From Isoetes taiwanensis (lineage: Eukaryota; Streptophyta; Lycopodiopsida; Isoetales; Isoetaceae): DNA of 64,000 bases. Below the pieces are notes generated by a model. The model was not told the DNA's origin and searched no databases. It worked only from the letters and a program-made list of their open reading frames with translations. The translations under genes and the position numbers were made by a program. Position 1 is the first letter of the stretch; every line of letters starts with the position of its first letter. Positions 11,214 to 24,195 of this stretch are shown in pieces. The stretch covers positions 17,577,418 to 17,641,417 of the forward strand of contig JAJEKV010000010.1 in assembly GCA_021234155.1 (NCBI GenBank). The letters are read 5' to 3'.

Positions 11214-12873
11214 AACTGGTTTTCGATTGTTCAGTTTCGTGTTTTTTTTGTGCAGTTCCGAGGAACAGAATCCCAGACTTTACTGGATGAAGGCACGAAG
11301 CACGATCATGGTTTGCAAGAAGATTAGACTGTTTCTTCGTTTCAAGAATGGTGATGGAGTTAGATTAAGCATTGAGAAGCGGTCTTTGTTTGGCCAAAGC
11401 CGAAGAGTGCAGTCGCGGATTTTGCCGAATTTGGGAGCACAGTCCTGGTCTATGTGAGATTTTTATTTATTTTTTGCTTTTTCCGGATTCTTGGTCGATG
11501 CAAAAGACTTGTGAGTTTAGAGCAGGGCAGCCGACTTAATTTGTTTGTTGTCGTGTCTTCTTGAATCTGCCTATGTAGTAGCTGTGTAGTTTCTTGATCC
11601 TAGCAAGGGCTCTGGTGTGGCCAGAGTTGCCTAGAGGTTCAAAATTCTTCAGCCCAAAAGCAGACGCCATATTCAGGTTGTATTTTTTCCGCTGTCAAGC
11701 CTTTGCTCTGTTGTAATCATGGTTTGTTTTGCAACAGGAATTGCCTAAGTATGCCTATTTTGGACCATTGCTGGTGAGCGCGTAGGCATAGATCACTGGC
11801 GCCATAGCAATAGATCAGTGGCGGGGATTTCCAGATGTTTGGTTCTGCCCTGTTTCTCTAGTGGGTCTGTTCTGTTTGCTCAATGTCCTGGTTGTAAGCC
11901 ACAAATGCTGTTCACGCTGGAATCGTGGACTTTGCACCATCGCTAATTGCTTGCATATATTTTCTTAGAAATTTAAGGCCTTTTAACTTAATTATAGAAT
12001 ATTCTGCCAATCAAACGCTCTAAACAAGTATGATAGAAGATATTTGCTGTAATGAAGATAAATGGATGCGGACAAAATTGTGATACACAATCCAAGAATG
12101 AAAGCTACCTATGCACGAGGCGGCCTTGCTCGTTTGACCAAAATTTTTGGGCTTAGTGCATTTCGCCTATGAAACCTTCCTACTAGTAACGGCGCTAATG
12201 GCTGCTCAGTCACTAAGAATTGACCTCGACCAAAATCAACTGCAACCTGTAAAAAGAAGAGGAATGTGTCGGAAATTGTGTATGAAAGGAGAGAAACCTA
12301 AGAAGTATTAATGTCTAAATGGATCTTCGAAAGGAAATTGTGACACTTGCCAGACATTGCTTATGCAGGGCCTAGTAGATGTATCATTCTGTAAATTTTT
12401 CTGTTGTCTTCTAATCTCCCTAAATTCTTATAATTGCCACATACCTTTACACTCCGGAGTTAGATTTGGTATGGCATGTGAACACAACACCTAGGGCTCT
12501 CCTCAAAGTGGTTAGACCTTACTAATTCATTTGCTTAAAAGAATTGCCAAGACTGCTGGTGCCACATTATCTTCGATGCCACTGTGCAAGGATGTCTGCA
12601 TCAGGCATTTTATCTACCATGGAGATCTTGGCAACCAACCACCTACACCCCAGCAATATACATATGCACCACATTGGGAGTATGAAATATAAATAAAATA
12701 AATATTCCGGCTCCTACAGTGCAGATTTAGGAATTCAAGGAGTGCAGATTTAGGAATTCAAGGAGTGCAGATGTCTATGAAATAATGGCAGTCTAAAATT
12801 TAAAGAAGAAATACCGACCTACTACTGCATAGTACCAATTAGGAGTCAACCTCTACCACAAGTTCCTCCTAAT
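11214..12873. other. Gene-free stretch downstream of the RNase E/G gene
   Basis: Contains a partial third copy of the B-box-like block (about 11602-11660) and a 24-bp tandem duplication at about 12718-12767. I see no exon here that continues the RNase E/G gene, but 3' UTR sequence must lie just below 12874. Confidence 0.5.
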
Positions 12874-15800
12874 CTATGCCGCTGGGTATAAGAAACTTGC
12901 CTTTAAAATTATAAAAACTTTCAACGCAGCACTTAATTGGTTGACACGCCTTCTTCCACGCGATCTAAGGTAATCATATATGATAGGATCAACTCGAAGT
13001 AATACTGGTGGCCATTTTTTGTCTTCATTGTTGCGGCCCTTGTCGTCCTTTGAAGCCTGAAGAACAAAAAAAGGTCCATTGAGTCTAAAATTGCTCGCCA
13101 CAATTGTGCGAAAATTATAAAATATCCCACGACAATCTCTGCAAATCTAGGACACAAAGAAAAGGTACAAACGGTTAAGTTTTAACATGATTTGCTTGAG
13201 ATATGACAGGAATAATGACATATATATAAGCAGACTTTAATGGCCACACATCCAATAGCGTCTATTGTAGGATAAGAAGCTGAAATAGGTCTTCAAATCC
13301 ACAAACATATTTAACGATTTTACAAGGGTGATAGTTCCTAATATTTGGAAGGCACATACCACGTTTTTCCAGTCTAAAGGTTAAGAGGATGATTTGAAGT
13401 AGAATTGGTTTTGTGTCCAGCAGTAGGAAGGTAGCATGTAGCGATAGTTCAATTATAGTGGCAAGGTAGAATGTACAAATAGTTCAATTATTGTTAAAGC
13501 ACACAAAAATTACTACGAAGATATTTGACAACACTCAAAACCAATGTTGTTGTTTTATAAACAAGTTTTGAAGCCCAACAGTTGCAATTTTTCCATTTTC
13601 CAATTCATTAAGATATAACTAGCAACAAAAAATAAAGTAAACAACTTACGAGTAGACGCCTTATTGCACGCTCAATCTTTGAGAGAGTGGACTCCAAAGA
13701 CTCCACCCGTCCAGTTCCATGGCAACAAGAACATGATTCGCTCATAGTTAAAGTCACACTTGGACGGACCTGACATAAAGGATGGGAACAGTATATGTCA
13801 GATATGGCTTTTTAACTGACAAAGTCTGGCATACCAATTCGTTGCAAGCAGGGTCTCAGACTAGATTCTTAGTTACATAATTACCGTTTAAAAGCAAAGA
13901 TCTTAATGTAAAATCATAGGCACTGGAAGAATTTGGTTTTCCATGCATATAACATGAATATGAAGTTTAATCATCAACAGTCTTACTCTTTTTCTAATAA
14001 TTTCCATGAGGCCATACTCGGAAATTTCGGAAATGGAACAACGGGACCTATCTCTTTGGACAGCCTTGCGCATTTCTTCATACACCAAGCTCTCATCCTC
14101 TGTTTTGCACGAACCACGCGTATCAGAAAATGGGTGATGTAAATCATTGATAATTCACCGGGGATGGAAAAAACGCGTTTAATCAACTTAAAAACTTCGT
14201 GATGCCTATATTACCCCCCAGGACAACTAGTAATAACAAAAAAACGGGGCTCACTTTGAACGCAACATGTAAGGCAAGTCAAAATATTAGAACAGTATGA
14301 ATTTCCACATAAGGACTTCCTATAAATGTTTTCTATCTGATCATTCCATGTGTCGGCACTTTGTCTCTGACTGCCTCAGAAAATGTTGTTTCACTATAAC
14401 TGTTCCCTCTGTTCAGCCGAACGTTCTCAATGTGTGACTTATCAACAGGAAAATCTGCAAAACGATCAATTTATTGCTTACTTATAGTTGTTCAGTCTAA
14501 CATTTCAGCCGAACATTCTCAATGTGTGACTTATCAACAGGAAAATCCGCAAAATGATCAATTTATTGCTTACTTATAGTTGTTCAGTCTAATGTTTTCA
14601 ATGCGTCACATATTTATTTCTTTACTTGTAGTGATCATCCATCAATTGATATAGGGACCCAGCACATAGACTGTCCATTTGCAGTGCATGAGGAACATGG
14701 CTTTTAGTGGCCTCACATTCAACCATTCACATGAACCAGACCCACCCCCACCCCCACCCCCAAAAAAACCCAAAAGCAAAACGAAATTAAGACTGACATA
14801 AGCAAGACGATGTTCAGAACTAACGTCACCTTCGCTCTCCATATCAATGAAGTCCACTACTATAATTCCACCAATATCCCTTAATCTCATTTCGATTGCA
14901 ATCTTGCACGTACACAATGTTTAAAGAGTTAGCAACAGATGCAATGCACATTCTGTCTTTTTAAAAGCTTGATATCTTACTTGGCGAGCAGCAGCAAGGT
15001 TTACTTCAAGAACAGCATTTTTTTGTGAGGTGCTCTCTCCAAGCATACCGAGGCCTCCATTTACGTCAATTGATACAAGAGCTTCTGTCTCTTCAACAAC
15101 CAAGTATCCCCCATTAGGGAGGTCCACCCTAAACATGCAATGAACTCCAGTATTAGTGATGTACACTTCATGCCAATTAAATATGAGAATCCTAGAAATG
15201 TCAGTTATCTCATTACTATGGGCATCTTCTTACGAGAAGAATGCAAGGTGTTTTTCATAAATTAATCAACTGTTCCCACGATTTGGCCTTGGCTTAGGAG
15301 TTTTCATACAAGCATTATCCTCCAAGACACAATTCCAAGAGGCAGGAAAGCAAATTACATCATGCAGTACGAATCAGCGAGTACTACCATATGACACTTT
15401 CCAGTACGGCTTGTCAACACCCTTCTTAGGTCGTGTTCGGATACTCCTGTGAAGGACCATTCTACCATGTTTCCCCTAGACTAAGCTTCCCCCATTTTAA
15501 CCTAGTAAGGCAACGAATCTTGTTCTGACATAATTACATATCTTCACAGTTCCTATGTAGTTTTATGAACTTTTGACCATATGTCAAGCACCATTCTTAC
15601 CGTTTACTTGAAAATTTGTCAATCTCTTGCTCAAGGTTGAACGCATCAAAGATTGGAAGTTTCCCGGTATACAACTCAACACGATCACACAAGTGAGGAG
15701 CAACTTCTTGCAAATAACGTGTAACCTGAAGATAACAACAAAAGAAACTAAAATAGTGTCTCCAACTAATATATAGCATGAAATGTCTTCACTATTCCAT

Positions 15801-18800
15801 GAGCAATAGCAGTATAATTATGTGGCTAAATACGTTGCCTATTTAACATGGTCCTGTTTGACATTTGTCAGACCCATGCAAATAACTCCTGATTCTTTTT
15901 CTTTCTGGCACACTATACTACCCTTTAGAACACAGAAAATCTTCAAACACCAGTGCAGATAAATCATTCGTCTTTACAACAAAGACAATACTTGGCTTTT
16001 GTATACACGAAGTTGCCCCAGCCATACTTCTCTCTTAAACTGAGCCAGATGGAGACATAGGACTGTTAAAAGCTTCTTGAGATTTCTGCAAATCCATCTT
16101 AGCTTCAGCTGGCTAACTATAACACCCATGGGAGGAGCGGGATAATAGCCTTCTTATGTAAGGTTTTAACTGAGACTGATACATGATAATGAGAATTGAT
16201 AAAAAAGTTATTGACACGTGCTCCTATCTGGCATCCAAACCATCTACACAACAACTAAAAATACTAGAAATTGCTTACAGTTCTTTAGTATTTATGTTAT
16301 GGCAGGCAACAAAGACGAACAACAAAATGAATGTAAATGCTCAATTTACCTGCTGATAAGTTTGAGAAGAATCTACAACCAGCTTTTGGACCTGAAATAT
16401 GAATATTGACCAAATAAGTGTAATATACCTTGTTTTGCTTTTAGCATTTTCAGTAAAGGCATTAGACTTATAAGAACCTGTTAAGACTTGTACCCCTTAC
16501 GTGCTCATTAAAAATATCCCGCACAGTCCTTAGAGTCTGACACATTGCTCTATGAAGTAAAATCGGTGCTGCACCTTCAACACCACTTGCTGCAGCACGA
16601 GACGCAGCTTCTGCACGCTCCACAATCTCTTTCCAGGTATCTAAAAGGCGAGCTAGATCCTTTTCTAACTCTTCTCGAGGACGCCCAAGTGCCTCTGTAC
16701 GGGCAGTCAAGCCAAAGCCATCTGGTTGCAATTCTCGTGCTATGTTTTTTATACGAGTCCTTTCAAAACCTGAGATCCGTTGGGAGACCCCAAGTGTTGG
16801 TACACGCGGCATAAGAACCTGCATCAAAATATTTAGTTTTATGATCCTTATATTAAGGATGAACACGAGAACCTGTTTTTAATTGCCCAAAATTGCATTT
16901 TACCTAAAAACATGATAGGCAGAGTTGCATAATTGGAACTATTATTTGTTAAGATAGAAGAGAGACTAAGAGAGCAGAGCACTAATGAGGACAAGCAATT
17001 GGTTGCTCCATTCATGTAGCTAGAGAAATACAAGGATTATATGTTAAACCCATCTAATATCAGTGAAGAGGAACTTCAGGTGACGCTGGTATGTCTAACA
17101 TTAAAGAACCATTAAAATCTCAACCTCAAGCATAAAGGTTGTCACTAGTGGTTTTGCTAATTTCGTGATGTAACATGCTGCCATAAAGTGATACACTCAA
17201 AGTTAATAATGAATGTGTCAGATAGGTACATACCCAAAATCTCCCAGCCAATCCTATGCTTGCAGTTACTTGTGGACCTTTCTTACGAAGAGCCTCTTTT
17301 TTAACTTGTACCATCATCAGCATTCCTGGCTTTATTCTTTTCCATTTCCGAGTTCTTTCTCTGTAAAATGGACTGTCTGATGTATTAGTGTTCGTTATAG
17401 GCTCTCTAACTTGTTTATTATTTGTATGTTCATGACAACCATTTTCTTCTTGCTCAAACTCTTCCTCATCATCTTGTAAGTTACTTTCCTCTGAATCTTC
17501 TTCCACTTCTTGATTTAGTTCATCATAAAACTCCACATCCTGGTCCTCATCTTCAACACTGTCATCTTCAGCTGAAACATCAGACGAAGCATTTGATGTG
17601 ATAGGACTTGATTGTTTATGTGAAGAAAAAGCAAAAGGGTAGTGATGCATATTCATTGCAAGTAATGCTGTCCTGGGGCTTCCTATGTCAACAAATACGC
17701 CATTCATGCCTGGAAGCAGCTGCTTTACAACACCCAGGTAAACGTTACCAACTTGGATACTAGAGTTAATAGGTTCAAGTAATAACTGCACAAGCTTCTT
17801 GTCCTCTACAATAGCAATTCGTTGCATGGTACATTCCGATGAGTTTATATAAATGTCAACTGCCACCTCTGGTTCTGCAGCTGCAATTTCAGGTTCAGAA
17901 ACTCGGACAGATAGTATGATGGATTCGAGAAGCCAGGGTTCCTCTCTTGGAAAAACTTTTCTGCGAGGAAAGTTACTAAACTCAGGCCATCTAACAATTA
18001 CTTTATTTTGAGTGGCAGGTTTAGTATCTGATCCAGGCTCTGGAACCTTGAGAACTTTCTCCACCTTATCCAATGTGTTAAGTGTCTTATTTCCCATTTC
18101 TGTTGCCTTAACATTTGCTTGAAGCATCTGAATTAGCAAGCCCACAGCATAAAAGGGATCCTCTTGAAGTTCACTAATTTGAGGTTCATTATCCTGTCTT
18201 AAAGGTAGAGAACTATGGTTCGGTGTAAATTCGTCTTCAGATCCATCATGATTCTTTACCCAGGTGTCTTCGATTACATCTATGCCCGGCTGACCCTTTG
18301 AAGGAACACGAAACTGTTGGATAGGCCCTGGCCTCCAGGAAACAGTTGACAAGCCTTGTTCTTCCACTTTTATAAAGTAGTTATACGCCACCCTAAAGCC
18401 AAATGGTGCCTGGAGAAGAAAATAGTCAATAAAATGCAAGGGAGCAGAGGAATATGTTAATCCTGCAAGTGCATAAAATCATACCTTTATTTCTGCTTGC
18501 CAAAGGCTCGCTCCTCCTAATCCGAATTGAATCCTCGTCATTTGAGTCGCTACTTCTGGATCCAAATTGGGTGCATCCAACTCAGGGTTTGCATCTAGCA
18601 TTGCACACAGATATACCTGTTCATTGCTGTTTATTTCTACCTCCAATGTCAATCTTATTGTGCTCAAATTCTCATCTAAGCTGGGGACTTGCCTTAAACT
18701 CGAAGATTCGGCACACTTGAACTGTGCCACTTCTGAATTTGGTTCTTCGCCCTGGTTATTGTTAATGACGGAAGAACTAATTAATAGTTTTTCCTTTACT

Positions 18801-19375
18801 CTTGATCTCTTTCTTTTTCTTTTCTTAATGTCTGAATGAAGCTTTGACACATCCTCGCACTTAGTAGGGTCAAACTTCTCAAATGCAATCAATAAGTCGC
18901 TTCTTCCCTCTTTAGATTCATTTGTGTCTTTATGCTTTGCATTTTTCTTCCTCTTTCCCTGAGAATCAACTTCATTTGCGTCTTGCCCAATCTCCATGTT
19001 ACTCAAGTCGACACCTTCACCAATGCTACCATTGACATGTAAATCACTAAATTGCTCCAATTGTGGTGAGCGAACCTTCTTACCACTTCTACTTCTGCCT
19101 TTCTTACGAATACTACCATTGTCGGAATTCTCTACGTGCACATCTTTAACATCACAATGCATGACATTACTAACCTTGGGGCGAGGAAGAAATGCCCATT
19201 GTACATTGTGAAAGCTGAATCTCCAACCAGGCCGGACCTGCAGTTGCGTGTGCAGGGGCCTCTGCTGCAGAAGGCAGGGCTGAGGTGATGCCCACATTAT
19301 AGAGGTGAGATTCCGTTGCCATAGCCATAGCCATACGAAGATAAGAGTGACCGTAAGGCCATGGATGTCGAGCAA
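12874..19375 (-). CDS. RNE: Chloroplast ribonuclease E/G-like protein, ten exons
   Basis: Endoribonuclease of the RNase E/G family, which in plants processes plastid polycistronic mRNAs. Exons by GT/AG and phase: 19375-18485, 18409-17234, 16818-16501, 16391-16350, 15725-15601, 15128-14981, 14902-14830, 14099-13987, 13769-13650, 13056-12874. They join in frame to 1,036 codons from ATG 19297, or 1,062 from ATG 19375. The 19297 start gives a basic, Arg/Ser/Leu-rich N-terminus that suits a plastid transit peptide, so I prefer it. Exon 1 and the start of exon 2 carry a CBM20-like starch-binding region, as in Arabidopsis RNE. An S1-like segment follows (about 17650-17850) with an acidic insert. Both catalytic Asp motifs are present: VSIDVNGG (exon 6) and IIVVDFIDM (exon 7). 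The zinc-link CxxC is in CSCCHGTG (exon 9). The last exon ends soon after a VFIILKASF block, somewhat earlier than I expect for the family. Confidence 0.9.
14412..14595. repeat. 92-bp tandem duplication inside an RNE intron
   Basis: Copies start at 14412 and 14504 (ttcagccgaacRttctcaat...). They are nearly identical and lie in the intron between exons 7 and 8, clear of the splice sites. Confidence 0.9.
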
Positions 19376-19639
19376 TTTGGCTATGGCGATAGATTAGCTT
19401 TGGATGTCGAGTCAGCTATATACGGGCCCGGTATGGTGACGTGCCATCCTACATGGCACGACCCAGAGCCTTGTTATTTAACTCATACAAGAAATTTATC
19501 CTCTAGGCAATTCCCAACCTTTGGATGCGAGCATATTCTGAAGCCTATGCCCTCTAGAGACATCTTATCCATACACCTAATCATTTATGCACCTAATCAT
19601 TTGTTGGGGTTGAAACGCTTAGGTGGCTCTATTTTTTAG

Positions 19640-20328
19640 GGGGTTGACAACCTTTGCATATGCCCCCATATTTCTTTGACTTCAAAATAGAAACAGGCTA
19701 TGAACATGCTTGATTGCCCTTACTATAGGGCCACGCCAAATATATCCATCCAAGGCTAAGGATGCTAATTTGGCTGCATGGGAATAGGATGCTAATTTGG
19801 CATACATAGGCTTCTGCTACAAGACTCGATGCCAGGAAAAGCTCATGTAACAACTTACAGTCAAAATTTCTCTTTGCTTCACACTGCGCCATGGGCTAAT
19901 ATCTGCCACTATTGTGCCTGTCTCTGTTGCAGCATCGAAAGCCTTGCTGTCACTGCCTTGTTCCAGCCTAAGACACCAAGCTTGCAATGCCTTGGCATCA
20001 CACCTACAAGTAGAAGAAAGAAACGAGCTAAGGGAGTCGAACCCCTTGCACATTGCGCAGTTCCAAGCAGCCCGCCCACCCTTAAAGGGCAGGGCCTAAT
20101 CCCATGTAGTATTTCAATGCAATCAGTCATTCCCCAGTGTTTTTTAAGTTTTCTATAACTGTCAAGATCATGCAAGCAATGCAAAACAATCATACACAAA
20201 ATTCTGTTTTCCTACAATCAGACATCATATTTTTTTCCACTCAGGTATGCAAATAAGCAAAGCATCACCTAGTTGTTGTTCATGGCTGCATTGTGCCTCC
20301 TCGCTATGACTCAATCCGGCTTACTTCC
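19640..20328. other. Gene-free stretch upstream of RNE
   Basis: No supported gene. On the minus strand, ggggttcgactccc (about 20033-20046) is a strong B-box/T-arm-like sequence. No A box lies at normal distance and no tRNA fold could be drawn. The RNE promoter should lie within 19376-19700 but no core element is convincing. Confidence 0.4.
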
Positions 20329-20775
20329 CTAATGAGAAGTTCTGGTCAGGTTTATATGTGCACGCATATGATGCCGCTCCGTAGTGCTATCCTCAACCTC
20401 CTCCCATTCTATATCGGAGATAACGTCCTCCAAGGCTGCAAATAAGCGGCCCAATTGCATCCTGAACAGTCGAACAGAGGTTGCCACGGACTCTGCAAGT
20501 GTATTTACGTTCAAAATAGAAGAGATGACCTCGAGGGCCACCTGCACTTGTTTCCCATTTGGAAAGAACAGTACAGAAGATGGCATAGCATTATGTATCA
20601 CATCATGGATGCTTGGCCCAGGTGCTATAGGCCTACGAGGAGGGGAAGGAGATGGCTCGTCATCACTAATATCAATAACTCCATTACCTGGTGCTGGCCT
20701 CACCCGCACAACCTCAACAAGGCTGCGGCTGTGATCAACCCCAGGTTGCCCGCCAACAGCAGATCCACTCTCCAT
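20329..20775 (-). CDS. Hypothetical ORF next to the Rep-like remnant
   Basis: Open frame of 148 codons. It has an acidic, proline/serine-rich segment (IDISDDEPSPSPPRRP, residues about 34-49) followed by a more ordered Leu/Val-rich half. No family recognised. It lies downstream of the HUH Rep-like remnant on the same strand, with degraded coding-looking fragments and a possible splice acceptor (ttgtttgcag, minus strand, about 20835-20845) between them. It may be the 3' part of the same element or gene. It could also be chance: the overlapping plus-strand frames are nearly as long. Confidence 0.35.
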   Translation of the reverse strand: MESGSAVGGQPGVDHSRSLVEVVRVRPAPGNGVIDISDDEPSPSPPRRPIAPGPSIHDVIHNAMPSSVLFFPNGKQVQVALEVISSILNVNTLAESVATSVRLFRMQLGRLFAALEDVISDIEWEEVEDSTTERHHMRAHINLTRTSH

Positions 20776-21239
20776 GGCCGCCTGAGGCTGCTCGCCAAAA
20801 GCAGTCCATCTCTACCCAAACATCAACAAGTAACTGCAAACAAATAAATAGAATCAAAACAAAATCAAACATATTTACAAAATGGCTCGGAAGCCTAAAG
20901 TCATCCGACAGCCATTGTATAATATGTGGTATCCAAAGAAAATTAAGAAGTCCCAGGAATTTTAGCAACAGCCTTAGGCCTATACTCCATCTTGCCCCTC
21001 GTGAAAATTCTCTTCCCATCCCAGCCTCATCCCATTAGCATTTGCGTCCTTTGCCAAACCTTTAAATGGGCTCCATTCCAGCTAGGATGCCATAAAAAAC
21101 ATATAGAACATCACTAGGCAATGCAACTCTGGGATTTAGAGTCAAGTGCTACGCAGCCTTCACTCTATGCTCAGATACAAATGTAGTGTCCAAAGAAAGA
21201 ATTCAACTGGTAGACAAGATGAATTTACCAGTTCTGACC

Positions 21240-21960
21240 ATCCTGGTTATTGTGTAAACAAGGCTGGCAGTGAGTTGTCTTCCTCCGTATTGACAAAATG
21301 AAGAGCTCTTCCCAATATTTTCTTGTTATCCAAAACAACAATATGTTACACATCTCTAGCACCATATAGCAAATAGAGATCTTTGCACATCTCCAACTGC
21401 CTCTTAGAAACATTCTTAGTATGGATCCTTAAGTGTGGCTTACCCATGTCCTTCATGCAATATCCAATTAGGCCCTCAAAGCAATGGAGTCTAATATTCT
21501 TTAGTGCTTTGCACATAAAAACAACATGAACGGGTTTTTTAGCCCCCCACCCAAACCTCCTCTTCATGGTCAGATTGACAATTCTAGTAGACTTAAGGGC
21601 AAGCCTAAAGACACACTGGTAATGCAAGTGATCTAAGTCACTGCCCCTTTCCATTGCGACAGCATCTGCAACACAATCTTGCTCACAGAAACTAACAAGC
21701 ATGTCATAAAATTCTCGGGGTGCATCCATGCCTGCCACACCCAGTGTGACACTCACATCTATGAGCCATATGCCCTCGTTCTCAAGAGCAGTGTTGCCTC
21801 CATCCACAGCAGACTTCCCAGAAGAGGAGACTGCCTGGGCATTTCTACCAGGGCCCAGGTTGCTCTAGCATAGGGCATTGCAGAATTCCTGCCAAGTCAT
21901 CTGCGAGCATCCGGGCGTAGGTCTCTGCATGTTCATAATCCAATTGCAGTTGAGGCATGC
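21240..21960 (-). pseudogene. HUH-endonuclease Rep-like gene remnant
   Basis: The best piece is 21807-21346, 153 codons. It has HLHYQ (residues 60-64; the HUH-type motif, about 21616-21630) and, 54 residues later, YCMK (residues 116-119; the Y-x-x-K nuclease motif, about 21451-21462) within GLIGYCMKDMGKPH. This order and spacing fit rolling-circle Rep proteins. A stop at 21346 is followed in another frame by a plausible continuation (RALHFVNTEEDNSLPAL, down to about 21240). Upstream, a third frame reads MPQLQLDYEHAETYARMLAD (to about 21960). So the gene is broken by at least two frameshifts or stops. Candidate origins are a Replitron-type or other HUH transposon, or an integrated single-stranded DNA virus. 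I cannot separate these from sequence alone. Confidence 0.55.
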
Positions 21961-22699
21961 GAGGACTGCAACATAGGAGGTTCGAACAGCCTATCAAGCT
22001 AGCTGCAAGTAAAGTCGTAGGTGGTCTGAGTCGACCTCCTCATCCATATTGTCTGTGCCTCCCTGAAAGTGTTTGACCCCATGCATATCATGCTCCGCCA
22101 CCATCACATAGTCCACCACACTAGATCGTCGTCTCCTAATTCTCATGCCTGCAAGTGCACTTGCATGAGGACGACCATCGTACGACCTGGAGATAATGAG
22201 ATCTCAGTTCTATTTGAATCATTAGTATGCACTGCATTGGAAAATCCTGCTCCACACTGAGTTCTTGCTCCATAGTGCATTCTGTCATGTAATTTCATAT
22301 GCCAATTCTCATAGCAGTGGCAAGTTCTTCTAGATATTCATCCAACATAAATTGCAACCAAATCTATCGATTTTGCATTGAGAACATGAAACCAAGAGAA
22401 AATTATACAAAGTTTCTGAAACAAATATTAGTCAATTCAATTTTGTGAAACTGAGTTGGAGCTGATAGAATCTGCCAAAAAGTGGAAGAACCAGCCCATG
22501 GAGGTGGGTCGCTAACATGGCCAATAAGCTTCCTAAATGGGATGAAAATTGAGACTGCTTGTTCCATGCACTATGAGAAACCCTTCACCACGTAGTTCAT
22601 GACGGGCTCGAGTTTTTTATGGGTTTCATGAAAAGCACAGCAAAGCAATATTTGTCACTGACACAAAAAATGATCCCCATCTAGGAAAATCTGGCTCTA

Positions 22700-23840
22700 G
22701 ATCTTGCTCATAAATCAGATACTAATAAGGACCTTGCCAATAAGTGGAAAAGAACTACTTTAAGTAGTGATATCTTTAGCCAAGGAGGCTTCCAATCTAT
22801 ACTCGATGCATTCTGCCAGCCAACTGATATGCGCGTCAACCTAGCCAAGACTAAGGTGGTTCTCATATCATCCTCACGTCAGTCGAGGGCCCATTCCTTC
22901 AGTTACCGGAGACAAAATGTGGAAGTGGCACCCACCTACAAATATTTGAAAATGGAGTTTCCTTCTACTATGCATTGGGACACTTCCATATGGCTACGAG
23001 TGGCAGCAGACTAGAATACACTATATGCAATGCAGAACAATCATCACCGAGCAGAACTGTACGATTGGGCCCAGTGATCGCACCTATTCAAGGTCCTAAT
23101 AGAGCCTGTCCTTTTATACGGGATCGAAATATGAGGTCCGGTAGTGTCCCTCGCTATCTGGAAGGACCTGGAGCAGCTGTAGAAAGCCTTTTTAGCATGA
23201 TCACTGGGGGTGAAGTCCACAGTCCCATATCAAATTCTGTTGCAGAAGACGGGTTTCTTGCCTCTTCATAGGGCAGCCCTTGATCGCCACATTGTCTACT
23301 TTCAGAAGGTGGTCAATATGGACGACGCTCGTCTCCATAATCTAGCTTATACTATGGCAGAGGGGTCGCAGTGCTTTAAGGCCTGCTGGAGGGAAAAGAG
23401 CTCAGTGGCTGGCTAGATGGAATGTGCAGGAGCACAGGTGCATAGATGTGCAAGCAGAGGCAGATCGCCATAGCTTGAGACAATATCTTGACGCTTGCTT
23501 GATCAACAAGCTTTGGGATGCCAGTGCCCTTGAACAAGCCAAGACAACACAATACTAGCGCCACATAAATCCCACATTAGAAAAGGGGCCGCAATGCTAC
23601 ATGCGTACCCATTTGCGTATGAAAAGGCGCAGACTTATTGCCTTAACTTGCACAGATGCACACCATCTTTGAATTGAGACGGGCAGATGGATTGGGGAGC
23701 CACGCCAAGACAAACTTTGTCAATGCTGCTAAATGGGAGCCATTGAAGATGAATGTCATACCCTTCAAAACTATCTTGCGTATGATCAAATCTAGATATG
23801 CTACGCTGAGTTGGTCAGGCCTGGCCAGCCGCTACATTTG
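22700..23840 (+). mobile_element. Second copy of the 5' LINE family, RT C-terminal half
   Basis: Frame pieces match the C-terminal half of the LINE at 76-2323: FQSILDAFC, MRVNLAKTKVVLIS and RRQNVEVAPTYKYLKMEF (about 22790-22960). An FRRWSIW-like segment aligned with the FHKVTK block follows at about 23210-23340. Last comes a Cys/His end with MGAIEDECHTLQNYLAYDQI (about 23730-23790). Several stops and frame changes show that it is dead. Its 3' tail was not found. Confidence 0.75.
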
Positions 23841-23994
23841 ATATTGAGTACAACTTCCGTACAAATGCTGGGATCATACCTTCAAGAGGTCATGGATATG
23901 CAGGAACAGCTATGTCCTCGGACACATACTTGACATGTGTATATATATACAAGTTATTTAATACGTCCTACGGTGCATGTTCTAATTTTAGCAT

Positions 23995-24195
23995 CTTCCT
24001 ATGGCAAGCTCCTATTGCGCCCTAGATTCTCAAAGATTATCTTAAGATTCCTTAAAATTCTCTTGTTCCTCTAGAATCTAGGTTTTATGCAGATTCTATT
24101 ATATTCTCTTATATTTTTTGAGATTCCTTTAGATTCTCGTAAATTTTACGCGATTCTCTTAGATTTCCTTAGATTTTATAAGATTCTCTTACAAG
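23995..24195. repeat. Degenerate GATTCTCTTAGATTTTAT-type repeat
   Basis: Irregular runs of gattctcttagattttat-like units. The same low-complexity repeat occurs at 31510-31750. No coding sense. Confidence 0.8.

Noticed and set aside
20033-20100. Possible tRNA on the minus strand (ggggttcgactccc)
   Set aside because: B box only. No acceptor stem or properly spaced A box.
19829-20199. Overlapping open frames of 96-109 codons on both strands
   Set aside because: Both strands are open over the same GC-richer patch, neither has recognised motifs, and a B-box-like sequence lies inside.
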